This document shows positions 1-6,860 of a stretch of 13,077 bases of DNA, piece by piece. Position numbers and translations under genes: made by a program. The DNA is from Firmicutes bacterium UBA3920 (GTDB lineage: Bacteria; Bacillota; Clostridia; Caldicoprobacterales; Xylanivirgaceae): positions 1,595 to 14,671 of the forward strand of contig DGES01000056.1 of the NCBI GenBank assembly GCA_002386065.1, read 5' to 3'. The notes beneath the pieces were generated by a model. It made no database searches, was not told where the DNA came from, and was given only the letters and a program-made list of their open reading frames with translations. Each line of letters begins with the position of its first letter. Positions within the stretch are counted from its first letter, which is position 1.

Positions 1-851
1 CCCTCCGGCAATAAATCTAATTCTTGTATTCCCATCTCTTCATCATTTATCAAACATACCTTATTTTGACATACCTCTATTACTCCTCGGGTTCCAGCTA
101 CTCGTATCCTATCATCATCATGACTAGGCGCATTCTCTGGACGGAGATAATCTATATTTACAGAACCCATCACCTCATTTGAAAATTTAAATAGGCATAG
201 AGCTGATACCTCTAAATCACCATGCCCGCGGTTATATAACGAAGAGTGCGCTGCGTAAACTGATTGAAACTTCTCTCCACTGAACCAGCTCAACCAGTCA
301 ATAGCATGACTTCCTACCCATGGAATCGTTCCACCATATGTCTTTCTCTTTTTATAAAAATCACTGCGTTTTCCTAATCTATATGACTTCTGTGCAGTCA
401 TAAGACGCACTTTACCAATACGCCCCTGTTTCACTGCCTCCCATGCTGTTTTAAAATGAGCTGTATAGCGAATACCAAACATAGCAGCTAAATAGACATT
501 AGACTTAGAATATACCGACTTCAATTTTTCTAAATCATCGAGGTCAGTAGCAAGGGGCTTTTCAACGAATGCATGTATTCCCCTCTCAATCACATCAATT
601 GCTACCCTACTATTATCGCAGAAATAAGGGTTAACAACTGCTATATCAGGTTTCTCTTTATCCAGCATAGTGATATAATCATCATATCTTTTTGGATGCA
701 TATCGAGTTTAGCCACTGCCTCTTCTAGACCTTCTAGAGACTCCCCCTCTGAACCTGGAGCAATCCCAACTAAACTCATATCAGGATCCATCTCCATGCC
801 TTCTAAAGCATATCTATAATGTCCACTACCGCCTATAATACATATCTTCAT
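1..851 (-). CDS. Gfo/Idh/MocA family NAD(P)-dependent oxidoreductase (C-terminus cut by window edge)
   Basis: The frame is open from an ATG at 851 to the left edge, giving 283 complete codons of a family that usually runs about 330-400. The N-terminus is a Rossmann nucleotide-binding fold with a glycine-rich turn (KICIIGGSGHY, residues 2-12). The family's EKP motif is at residues 97-99 (HAFVEKPLA), where the lysine is normally catalytic. A later GGTIPWVGSHAIDW stretch (about residues 174-187) carries the conserved histidine region of the C-terminal alpha/beta domain. The start is backed by an AAGGGGAGAG ribosome site just upstream. No signal peptide is seen, so it is probably cytoplasmic. Family members oxidise or reduce sugars, inositols or glycosides. 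It follows the GH106-like gene by 115 bases in the same direction and may share its transcript. The substrate cannot be told from sequence; fucose, rhamnose or a 3-keto sugar are guesses. Confidence 0.93.
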   Translation of the reverse strand, partial: MKICIIGGSGHYRYALEGMEMDPDMSLVGIAPGSEGESLEGLEEAVAKLDMHPKRYDDYITMLDKEKPDIAVVNPYFCDNSRVAIDVIERGIHAFVEKPLATDLDDLEKLKSVYSKSNVYLAAMFGIRYTAHFKTAWEAVKQGRIGKVRLMTAQKSYRLGKRSDFYKKRKTYGGTIPWVGSHAIDWLSWFSGEKFQSVYAAHSSLYNRGHGDLEVSALCLFKFSNEVMGSVNIDYLRPENAPSHDDDRIRVAGTRGVIEVCQNKVCLINDEEMGIQELDLLPE

Positions 852-966
852 CGTACACTCTCCCCTTTTTTAATATTTTCACATGCTTATATAATATCAT
901 ATATTAATCACCGAATCTTTTTAAACTAATTTAGATAAGAGCAATATATTCTTTGATAGTAATTAT

Positions 967-3570
967 TTAAATATCTTTATAACAATGTTCTCTAACATCA
1001 AAATACTGTCCTTCAAATAAACCAAGTAACGTAGTCGATACGTTTAAACTTATTTCGTTTTTGCCAGGCTTTAACCATGTCTTGTCAATCTGCCACATGT
1101 AAGGAGTCCACGCCCTAACTCCAGCATTATGTCCGTTTATATATAATTCAACAGCATCTTGAAAATAGGGCTCTTGAATGTATATATCTATATTTATATC
1201 ATTGGTAGATATATACAAATCTATTGTCTTCATATATTGTATATTGCCAGCATAAAATGGTAATCCTGAATTTATTAAATTGCCTATCTGCCCTATATTA
1301 TTAAGTGATTCTATGCTCCACATATCTGAATTTTTAAATACACCAAATTCTCCACATATGTATAGAGGATTAACCAGTCCATCATGTTTATAATGTGTAT
1401 CAACACAGACCTCTATTTCGTTGATACCCCTACATAAATATGAAGATATATCTACTACTAAATTACTAGGAAGATACACAGCTACATTTTCAAAATCCTC
1501 AGGTTCAATACGATTACCATTCACAAGAATATACCATTTTCCTTCAATGCTATTAGGTTCCATAACTAAATAGATAGGAGTATTGAGCTTTAATTCAAAA
1601 TTCGTTTTATATCTACATTGTAGTGATGGGAATTCTATCTCTTTAGGACATCCAAAATGATCTTTTAATTTTATAGGTAATGATATAGAACTATCAGCTA
1701 TCTGATCAATAATAGGTTTACACTGGACTAAAACACCTTCACTCATTTCATTTACTTGCAATGTCCATGTACCTAATCGTAACGAATTCATCCTGTCTAT
1801 AGAAAACTTCCAATCACCACCTATATCTAGTTTTATTTTTTTGTTACTTGGCTGTGCTTTATCTTTTTTACCTTCCCTCAACATAAGCATATAGGATTGG
1901 TAAGGATAAAATTCAAGAAAAAAAGAAATAATATCCCCTTTTCTATTAATTTCAATAGGTCTATAATCTTTAAGATAAAAATCAAAATAACTTAACTCAG
2001 GCAACTGCATACCATTACAATCTAAAGTAATCTTTACCTTAAATTGTAAGCCTGAGGTATTTATAAGAAAATAATGACGCTTTCCAATATTTTCGTAACT
2101 CGCCCCTAAAATACATTCATTTTGCTTTCCTGTCTTTTCAATTTTAATATCTTTCTTTATTAAATTTTCAACAACGCGGGGAACTTTCTTTATATCAGCT
2201 ACATAAAACCTATTCCCATCAACGACATTTATATCATCCGTTAAACTGTCTCCCTTAAGATAATTTTCATATGTTTTCATTGCATTGATTCCAAACCAAT
2301 TACTAAATAGAGAATCTATATTATCTAATATATCAATTTTTTCCACTGGAACGCAACCAGTTGCTATAATCTTTCCACCACTATTAATATACTTTTTAAT
2401 TTTCTTAACTACTGAATCTTCAACATTTAGTAAAGGAGGTAAAATTAAAACTTCAAATTTTTCATTCCCAATTTGAATATGTCCATCTATTATTTCACAT
2501 CCTGTCAATAAATCAGAATCAATTATATAAAAGTCTAGATGATTGTACATTAATGTCTTTTGGAGAAGAGAAAAATCTTTTTTTAATTTCTCTCTTAAAT
2601 GTTGTTTTTCTCCCATTGCTGTCCATTGACTAGTATTTGAGTCTAAAATCAAAATATTTACTTTACGCCTTCCAGCCCTCATACTATCAGTTATCTTTTT
2701 AATATATTCTGATAGTGTATTGACATGAGGCCAGTAGGGCATTTGATAAAAAGATGATGGGGGTGCATCATGTTTCTTTAAACTATCAGTAGTATAAAAA
2801 AATGCATGTGGCACAAACCAGTTAACACCCTGTATGACAAGCCAATCCATAATCCATTTCATATCTTGTAATGTCATTCCCCAACCAATACTATGAAAAC
2901 ATTCACACAATGCTCCTGGTTTTTTATAAAAATGGGCTGCTGAACTTGCAATTTTAGCATTGGCTCTATAATTTTCACTGCAGATATCAGGTGCTTTACC
3001 CACCTTCTGATGCCCTGCATCTATACCAGGTATATGAAAATATTGTAGCTGTTTACTTCGTAATATTGGTTTCTCGCCTACATATAATAGATTATTATCA
3101 TAACACCAATCTCTAATCTGAATTTCATAACTCCTGATAAATGCATCTATCACAGTATTCCAATAATCATAACGCACTTTATCACTATTATCTTCCATTT
3201 TCTCAAATAACGCAGGCAAATTATCAACTAAAGAATAACCGTTATACTCGTCAAATATATTAGGCAAAAGCGGTGACCACGGTAAATCATTAGGGAAAGG
3301 ACTTATTTCATCCGTGAAAATTCCCTTTATAGAATTTCCAAATTCATGGCCTAAATGCTTCCTGTATTTTTCATGTGTTGTTTTTATATAATAAGCAATT
3401 GCTTTAGGATTCAAGGGATCTATATATTTCCCAAAATACTTGAAGTTCCTTACCGCCACTTGGCTAATGATGTATATATGCCACTTACCTTGTGGAACCT
3501 GCCACGAAAGTTTTTTTATTGGATCTCCTGTAAAAAATCTCTTTCTGTTATAAGGTGTAAGCCCACTCAT
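967..3570 (-). CDS. GH106-like glycoside hydrolase, N-terminally truncated
   Basis: This is an 867-residue frame counted from the ATG at 3570. It resembles the large GH106-related (alpha-L-rhamnosidase-like) glycosyl hydrolases of Clostridia. Visible landmarks are the barrel strand IKGIFTDEIS with E88, a second strand ALCECFHSIGWGMT with E223, then WIMDWLVIQGVNWFVPHAFF and PPSSFYQMPYWPH. E88 and E223 are the likely catalytic pair by analogy with GH106. Residues about 295-420 look like the Rossmann-like domain of this family (EVLILPPLLNVE, INSGGKIIATG). About 570-867 form beta-sandwich, jelly-roll-like domains (IGGDWKFSID; VELYINGHNAG). Family members I recall have about 200 more N-terminal residues holding the first barrel strands; these are missing, and homologous-looking codons continue upstream of this ATG to a TAG. 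The ATG itself has no good SD. No signal peptide is visible. It may be inactive. Glycan specificity is unknown. Confidence 0.8.
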   Translation of the reverse strand: MSGLTPYNRKRFFTGDPIKKLSWQVPQGKWHIYIISQVAVRNFKYFGKYIDPLNPKAIAYYIKTTHEKYRKHLGHEFGNSIKGIFTDEISPFPNDLPWSPLLPNIFDEYNGYSLVDNLPALFEKMEDNSDKVRYDYWNTVIDAFIRSYEIQIRDWCYDNNLLYVGEKPILRSKQLQYFHIPGIDAGHQKVGKAPDICSENYRANAKIASSAAHFYKKPGALCECFHSIGWGMTLQDMKWIMDWLVIQGVNWFVPHAFFYTTDSLKKHDAPPSSFYQMPYWPHVNTLSEYIKKITDSMRAGRRKVNILILDSNTSQWTAMGEKQHLREKLKKDFSLLQKTLMYNHLDFYIIDSDLLTGCEIIDGHIQIGNEKFEVLILPPLLNVEDSVVKKIKKYINSGGKIIATGCVPVEKIDILDNIDSLFSNWFGINAMKTYENYLKGDSLTDDINVVDGNRFYVADIKKVPRVVENLIKKDIKIEKTGKQNECILGASYENIGKRHYFLINTSGLQFKVKITLDCNGMQLPELSYFDFYLKDYRPIEINRKGDIISFFLEFYPYQSYMLMLREGKKDKAQPSNKKIKLDIGGDWKFSIDRMNSLRLGTWTLQVNEMSEGVLVQCKPIIDQIADSSISLPIKLKDHFGCPKEIEFPSLQCRYKTNFELKLNTPIYLVMEPNSIEGKWYILVNGNRIEPEDFENVAVYLPSNLVVDISSYLCRGINEIEVCVDTHYKHDGLVNPLYICGEFGVFKNSDMWSIESLNNIGQIGNLINSGLPFYAGNIQYMKTIDLYISTNDINIDIYIQEPYFQDAVELYINGHNAGVRAWTPYMWQIDKTWLKPGKNEISLNVSTTLLGLFEGQYFDVREHCYKDI

Positions 3571-3723
3571 CTGAAATATATTTTCTCTATATCCTGTACC
3601 TATGTAAGATGATAAGTCGATAGAATCTTTCCAATTTATTTTCCCATTTAACTTGGAATAAGCCTATGCTAAAACTATTTGTCCCCATGGCAAATCGAGC
3701 TCCAACACATGTAAATCCTCCTA
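3571..3723 (-). pseudogene. Upstream in-frame remnant of the GH106-like gene, broken by TAG
   Basis: In the frame of the GH106-like gene the 31 codons before its first ATG are open and read like family sequence (KLNGKINWKDSIDLSSYIG), up to a TAG at 3666-3664. Before that TAG another 18 codons are open (EDLHVLELDLPWGQIVLA), bounded by a second TAG at 3723-3721. From memory of the family, this segment fits the end of the missing N-terminal region, just before the WxVPxGxW strand seen in the intact part. Only about 100 bases then separate it from the esterase stop, so the rest of the catalytic barrel has been deleted, not merely frameshifted. A 52-codon frame starting at 3745 overlaps this stretch in another register and is not recognised. 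Confidence 0.55.
3706..3722 (-). promoter_or_regulatory. Strong Shine-Dalgarno (AGGAGG) with GTG at 3708 in the GH106-like frame
   Basis: On the minus strand AGGAGG (3722-3717) is followed after 8 bases by GTG (3708-3706), in frame with the GH106-like gene, and after 6 bases by an overlapping ATG (3710-3708) in another frame. The GTG frame runs 14 codons and meets the TAG at 3666; the ATG frame stops after 11 codons. This is the only strong ribosome site near the gene, so initiation appears to be directed at a frame that stops at once. Confidence 0.5.
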
Positions 3724-3757
3724 TTGTAACATTATTTAACTTCATAAAACCAAAAAT

Positions 3758-3794
3758 CTATTTAATATTTCGAAAAATTTACTATTTAATATTT
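3758..3794. repeat. Direct repeat of ctatttaatattt, two copies 24 bases apart
   Basis: The 13-base unit occurs at 3758-3770 and 3782-3794 between the esterase stop and the GH106-like remnant. It is made almost only of A and T, so chance is quite possible. The spacing is slightly over two helical turns, which would place two copies on nearly the same face of the DNA. Confidence 0.45.
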
Positions 3795-3823
3795 ATACTA
3801 CACTTTGATTGCTAAATATGTTT

Positions 3824-4615
3824 TTAAAATCCTTGCCGTTTTAGCCATTCAGCACATAGCCTTGTCCAACTCCTTACATGGACATCTTCATCTGCAAGTC
3901 CCATTCCATGTGGTCCCGAATCGTATATATGTAATTCAAAAGGTATATCTTTTTCTTTAAGGGCTACAGAAAACAATATACTATTTTGAACAGGCACACT
4001 TTCATCATCCGCTGTATGCCATAGAAAAGTCGGAGGAGTGCTATCTGTAACATTATGCTCGTTTGAAAAATAAAGGATAGATTCATCATCTACCTCCCCT
4101 CCCAACAAATTGTTCTTAGAACCCTCGTGGGTATATTTGCCAAATGATATGACTGGATATGCCAATACCATCAAATCTGGTCTACAGCTTATCTTATCTA
4201 TTTCATCTTTTGATTTAACATAGCTATCTGTAAAATGTGTGCCTACCATAGCTGCCAAATGTCCACCAGCTGAAAAACCCAATATACCAATCTTTTTAGA
4301 ATTTATATTCCACTTGACTGCATTAAAACGTACATAGCTAACAGCCCTGCAAGCATCCATAAACGGATAAGGATGTCTATAAGGTGCAACACGATAATTA
4401 AGAACAAAAGCATTTATACCAATACTATTTAGCCATTTTGCTACAGGCTCACCTTCATGCCAAGCCCTATCTACATATCCTCCACCTGGACATATAATTA
4501 TTGCTGCTTTCTCCTCATCACCCTCAAGAGTAAAAGGTTTTAAACTAGGCGTGTCTTCTATACCATTTCCTATTGCACCAGGAGCTCCATGTTTCCATAA
4601 TTTAATATCTTCCAT
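3824..4615 (-). CDS. Alpha/beta-hydrolase, carbohydrate (acetyl or feruloyl) esterase-like
   Basis: This 263-residue single-domain alpha/beta-hydrolase has the usual length of the family that includes bacterial acetyl-xylan and feruloyl esterases of the BD-FAE type. The oxyanion-hole motif CPGGGYVDR lies at residues 42-50 and the nucleophile elbow GFSAGGH puts Ser115 in place. The probable acid is Asp204 in TADDESVPVQNS and the histidine is His236 in SGPHGMGLAD, so the triad is complete. No signal peptide or membrane segment is visible, which suggests action on imported oligosaccharides in the cytoplasm. The start has a modest ribosome site (AGGATG, about 9 bases upstream). It is the first gene after the permease terminator and probably leads its own transcript with the GH106-like gene. 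It most likely removes acyl groups so that glycosidases can proceed. A peptidase role is less likely given the neighbours and small size. Confidence 0.85.
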   Translation of the reverse strand: MEDIKLWKHGAPGAIGNGIEDTPSLKPFTLEGDEEKAAIIICPGGGYVDRAWHEGEPVAKWLNSIGINAFVLNYRVAPYRHPYPFMDACRAVSYVRFNAVKWNINSKKIGILGFSAGGHLAAMVGTHFTDSYVKSKDEIDKISCRPDLMVLAYPVISFGKYTHEGSKNNLLGGEVDDESILYFSNEHNVTDSTPPTFLWHTADDESVPVQNSILFSVALKEKDIPFELHIYDSGPHGMGLADEDVHVRSWTRLCAEWLKRQGF

Positions 4616-4708
4616 TACATATCACATCCTATATATTGTTTTAACTGTTTTTAATTAATACCAAAACAAAGTCATTTATTAAATACTGTTTTATAGCTGT
4701 ATATATAC

Positions 4709-4722
4709 TTGATTTATATCAA
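4709..4722. promoter_or_regulatory. Small palindrome TTGAT-N4-ATCAA at the predicted esterase transcription start
   Basis: Perfect 5-base arms around a 4-base centre lie directly after the candidate -10 box of the esterase promoter. The place fits an operator, but the arms are short and AT-rich, so support is weak. Confidence 0.25.
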
Positions 4723-4723
4723 T

Positions 4724-4752
4724 ATTGTAGATATAAAAATACGTTTAGACAA
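4724..4752 (-). promoter_or_regulatory. Candidate sigma-A promoter of the esterase / GH106-like / oxidoreductase genes
   Basis: On the minus strand TTGTCT (4752-4747) and TACAAT (4729-4724) are 17 bases apart, four and five matches to the consensus. Transcription would begin near 4717, about 100 bases before the esterase ATG. A promoter is expected here because a terminator separates these genes from the permease operon. Confidence 0.4.
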
Positions 4753-4927
4753 GCATTCTCTACAAATATATGGTCCTATTTTTGCAATCCTCACATTCAA
4801 TGTGATTTCTATTCACAGGAATATACCATTATCTTTAAAGCTATACCTCACATTTTACACACTCTAATTTGTTAGCCTCACCATAGACACTTTCACCTTT
4901 TATTTTAGTCAATGCCAGACAAACATA

Positions 4928-4968
4928 AAAGAGTTAAGATCAAATTGTGCTATTGACCTTAACCCCTA
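4928..4968 (-). terminator. Rho-independent terminator of the ABC transporter operon
   Basis: As minus-strand RNA, GGGGUUAAGGUC pairs with GAUCUUAACUC (arms 4968-4957 and 4943-4933, including G-U pairs) around a loop of about 13 bases and is followed by CUUUUA. It starts about 20 bases after the stop of the last permease gene. On the plus strand the same stem has a mismatch and no clear T-tract, so it acts in the minus direction. Confidence 0.8.
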
Positions 4969-4987
4969 TCAAATTCTAATATGAATT

Positions 4988-5830
4988 TTAACCTTTAATC
5001 CCTGTAGTTGCAATACCTTCAACTAAATAATCTTGGAATATGAAAAATATTACTAATGCTGGAATGATTGAAAGAGTAGACATAGCTAATAGCCCACCCC
5101 AGTTAGTAGTAGTTGTTGAATCATTAAAGACCTTTAAAGCAATAGACATAGTATAAAGCCTTGGTTTACTTAAATATAATAGAGGACCTAAAAAATCATC
5201 CCATTTCCAATAAAACGAAAAAATTGTCGTTGTTACTATAGCAGGTGTTACTAAAGGTAAAATTACTCTAAAAAATATACCATATTTACTACAACCATCT
5301 ATTTTCGCAGCTTCATCTAATTCAATAGGTATTCCCCTTATAAATTGCATAATTAAAAATACAAAAAACGGTCCAGCAGTAAATGTTGGTACTATAAGAG
5401 GCTTAAACGAATTAACCCAGTCTAATTTGTGAAACATAATAAACTGTGGAATCATAACCACCTGTACTGGTAACATCATTGTTAGTATCATACAAGTAAA
5501 CCAAAAATCTCTACCTTTAAACTTTACTCTTGCAAATCCATAAGCTACCAAAACAGAAGATACGACTGTACCTATTGTCCCAATGCCAGAATATAAAAAC
5601 GAATTTTTAAAAAAGACATCAAAGGATACCCCTCCAAAACCTTTCCAACCACTTATATAATTCTCAATTGTCCATTTATCTGGAATAAGCTTATGAGCTG
5701 TTGCAAATATATCTTCATTTGGTTTAAACGAACTAAAAAACATCCAAAGAACAGGGTAAAGCATTAAAAAACAAAATAAGATCATAATTATGTGGTAAAT
5801 TATATTACTAAATTTGATTTTCTCTTTCAT
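4988..5830 (-). CDS. Carbohydrate ABC transporter permease (MalG/LacG-like, CUT1)
   Basis: This is the second integral membrane subunit of a CUT1 sugar importer. I choose the ATG at 5830 (280 residues, MKEKIKF) over an ATG 21 bases earlier: GAGGAGGG sits 6 bases before it, and it then begins one base after the stop of the preceding permease. About six membrane segments are visible, the first at residues 10-32. The cytoplasmic EAA loop that docks the ATPase is well kept (LDEAAKIDGCSKYGIFFRV then ILP, residues 171-192, with G179). The C-terminal EGIATTGIKG is typical of MalG-type proteins. It is probably translationally coupled to the upstream permease. Substrate is inferred from context only: an oligosaccharide carrying fucose or related sugars. 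A terminator follows directly. Confidence 0.94.
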   Translation of the reverse strand: MKEKIKFSNIIYHIIMILFCFLMLYPVLWMFFSSFKPNEDIFATAHKLIPDKWTIENYISGWKGFGGVSFDVFFKNSFLYSGIGTIGTVVSSVLVAYGFARVKFKGRDFWFTCMILTMMLPVQVVMIPQFIMFHKLDWVNSFKPLIVPTFTAGPFFVFLIMQFIRGIPIELDEAAKIDGCSKYGIFFRVILPLVTPAIVTTTIFSFYWKWDDFLGPLLYLSKPRLYTMSIALKVFNDSTTTTNWGGLLAMSTLSIIPALVIFFIFQDYLVEGIATTGIKG

Positions 5831-5831
5831 T

Positions 5832-6773
5832 TTAACCCTCCTCTGCCTCATAATGTACCCAATATTTGGATGTTTTGAATAATACTAGTGTAAATAATCC
5901 AATTACAACTAACATAACCCACGCCATAGCACAACCATAACCCATTTTGCCAAATTGGAAGGCATTTCTATATAGATATAATGCATAAAACAATGTAGTA
6001 TTTAAAGGTCCGCCTCCAGTAATAATTAAACCTTGTGTAAAAATCATAAAACCACTTATAAGCTGCATAACAAGATTAAAAAATATTATTGGAGTAAGAA
6101 GAGGTAATGTAATGTGAAAAAAGCGCTTAAACCATCCAGCACCATCTATTACTGCAGACTCATAGTAAGTATTTGGAATCTGTTTTAATCCTGAAAGAAA
6201 TATGAGCATCGGAGAACCAAATTGCCATGCACCTAAAATTATAATAGTCCATATTGTATAAGTAGGATGGCCAAGCCAAGCTATGTTCGACTCAATTCCA
6301 AACAAAGCTAATGTCGAATTTAAAATACCCTCTGCTTCAAATATCCTTCGCCACATTACTGCAACTGCTACACTACCACCAATTAATGATGGAATGTATA
6401 GTGCAGATCTATAAATTCCTATTCCCTTTGTTTCTCGACAAAGTAATAATGCTACAATAAGAGCAAAAATTAGTCTCAATGGAACTGCAGTAAAAACATA
6501 ATAAAAAGTAGCTTTAACAGATTTCCAGTATAAGGGATCACTTACAAACATCTCTTTATAGTTTTCTAATCCAATAAATTTTGGAGAAGAAAGAATATTA
6601 TAATCAGTAAATGAAAGATAAAATGAATATAAAATCGGATATACTGTAAATATAAAAAAACCTATAAGCCATGGGGCAATAAATGTGTACCCTACGACAT
6701 TTTCATTATCTTGCAATGGAATCGATGGCTTTATTTTGTGATTGTTTTTAGTTTTTTGAAATATTTTTTTCAT
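5832..6773 (-). CDS. Carbohydrate ABC transporter permease (MalF/UgpA/LacF-like, CUT1)
   Basis: This 313-residue permease is the first membrane subunit of the CUT1 importer. The N-terminal cytoplasmic tail (about 25 residues) leads into GYTFIAPWLIGFFIFTVYP, the usual first membrane segment of UgpA/MalF-like proteins, followed by FTDYNILSSPKFIGLENYKEMF. About six membrane segments follow. The EAA-type loop is degenerate in its first residues (YESAVIDGAGWFKRFFHITL then P, residues 204-224), with the conserved G211. Its ribosome site (AAGGGGGG, 11 bases before the ATG) lies inside the 3' arm of a perfect stem-loop, so its translation is probably held below that of the binding protein. It must work with the next permease, the lipoprotein and an ATPase that is not encoded here. 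Confidence 0.94.
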   Translation of the reverse strand: MKKIFQKTKNNHKIKPSIPLQDNENVVGYTFIAPWLIGFFIFTVYPILYSFYLSFTDYNILSSPKFIGLENYKEMFVSDPLYWKSVKATFYYVFTAVPLRLIFALIVALLLCRETKGIGIYRSALYIPSLIGGSVAVAVMWRRIFEAEGILNSTLALFGIESNIAWLGHPTYTIWTIIILGAWQFGSPMLIFLSGLKQIPNTYYESAVIDGAGWFKRFFHITLPLLTPIIFFNLVMQLISGFMIFTQGLIITGGGPLNTTLFYALYLYRNAFQFGKMGYGCAMAWVMLVVIGLFTLVLFKTSKYWVHYEAEEG

Positions 6774-6783
6774 AATTTTATTC

Positions 6784-6847
6784 GCCCCCCTTTTATATAT
6801 TTAAGTGTAATGGATGACAAGCCGACCCTTTTATATAAAAGGGGGGC
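6784..6847 (-). promoter_or_regulatory. Intercistronic stem-loop burying the permease ribosome site
   Basis: Arms 6784-6799 and 6832-6847 are perfect 16-base complements (gccccccttttatata / tatataaaaggggggc) around a 32-base loop. It begins 13 bases after the binding-protein stop. The 3' arm in the RNA contains AAGGGGGG, the only ribosome site of the next gene. The 5' arm also overlaps a second perfect palindrome at 6825-6842 (cccttttatataaaaggg), so a small local hairpin and the long stem exclude each other. There is no U-tract after the stem, so it is not a normal terminator. Probable roles are 3'-end protection of the binding-protein message and lowered permease translation. Confidence 0.75.
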
Positions 6848-6860
6848 CTGCCTTTCATTA

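Larger units (their letters stand above)
4616..4987. other. 372-base intergenic region: terminator, coding-like debris, promoter
   Basis: Reading the minus strand, this holds the permease-operon terminator (4968-4928), then about 170 bases with cysteine-rich coding-like fragments broken by stops (4921-4738), then a candidate promoter and palindrome (4752-4709) and the esterase leader. A 15-base palindrome TCACATT-C-AATGTGA is at 4791-4805, and the 9-mer cctcacatt occurs twice (4789-4797 and 4846-4854). No complete gene is seen. Confidence 0.6.

Noticed and set aside
852..966. Terminator or promoter between the GH106-like gene and the oxidoreductase
   Set aside because: Only short AT-rich symmetries and weak -10-like words were seen; nothing matches a hairpin with a T-run or a spaced -35/-10 pair.
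2285..2476. Plus-strand open frame inside the GH106-like gene
   Set aside because: It is antisense to a well-supported gene, has no SD and resembles no family; the same holds for the other short plus-strand frames opposite the oxidoreductase, kinase, regulator and fucosidase genes.
3587..3745. 52-codon frame starting MKLNNVTIGGF as a separate small gene
   Set aside because: It has no SD before its ATG, overlaps the remnant of the GH106-like gene in another register and is not recognised; kept only as a note.
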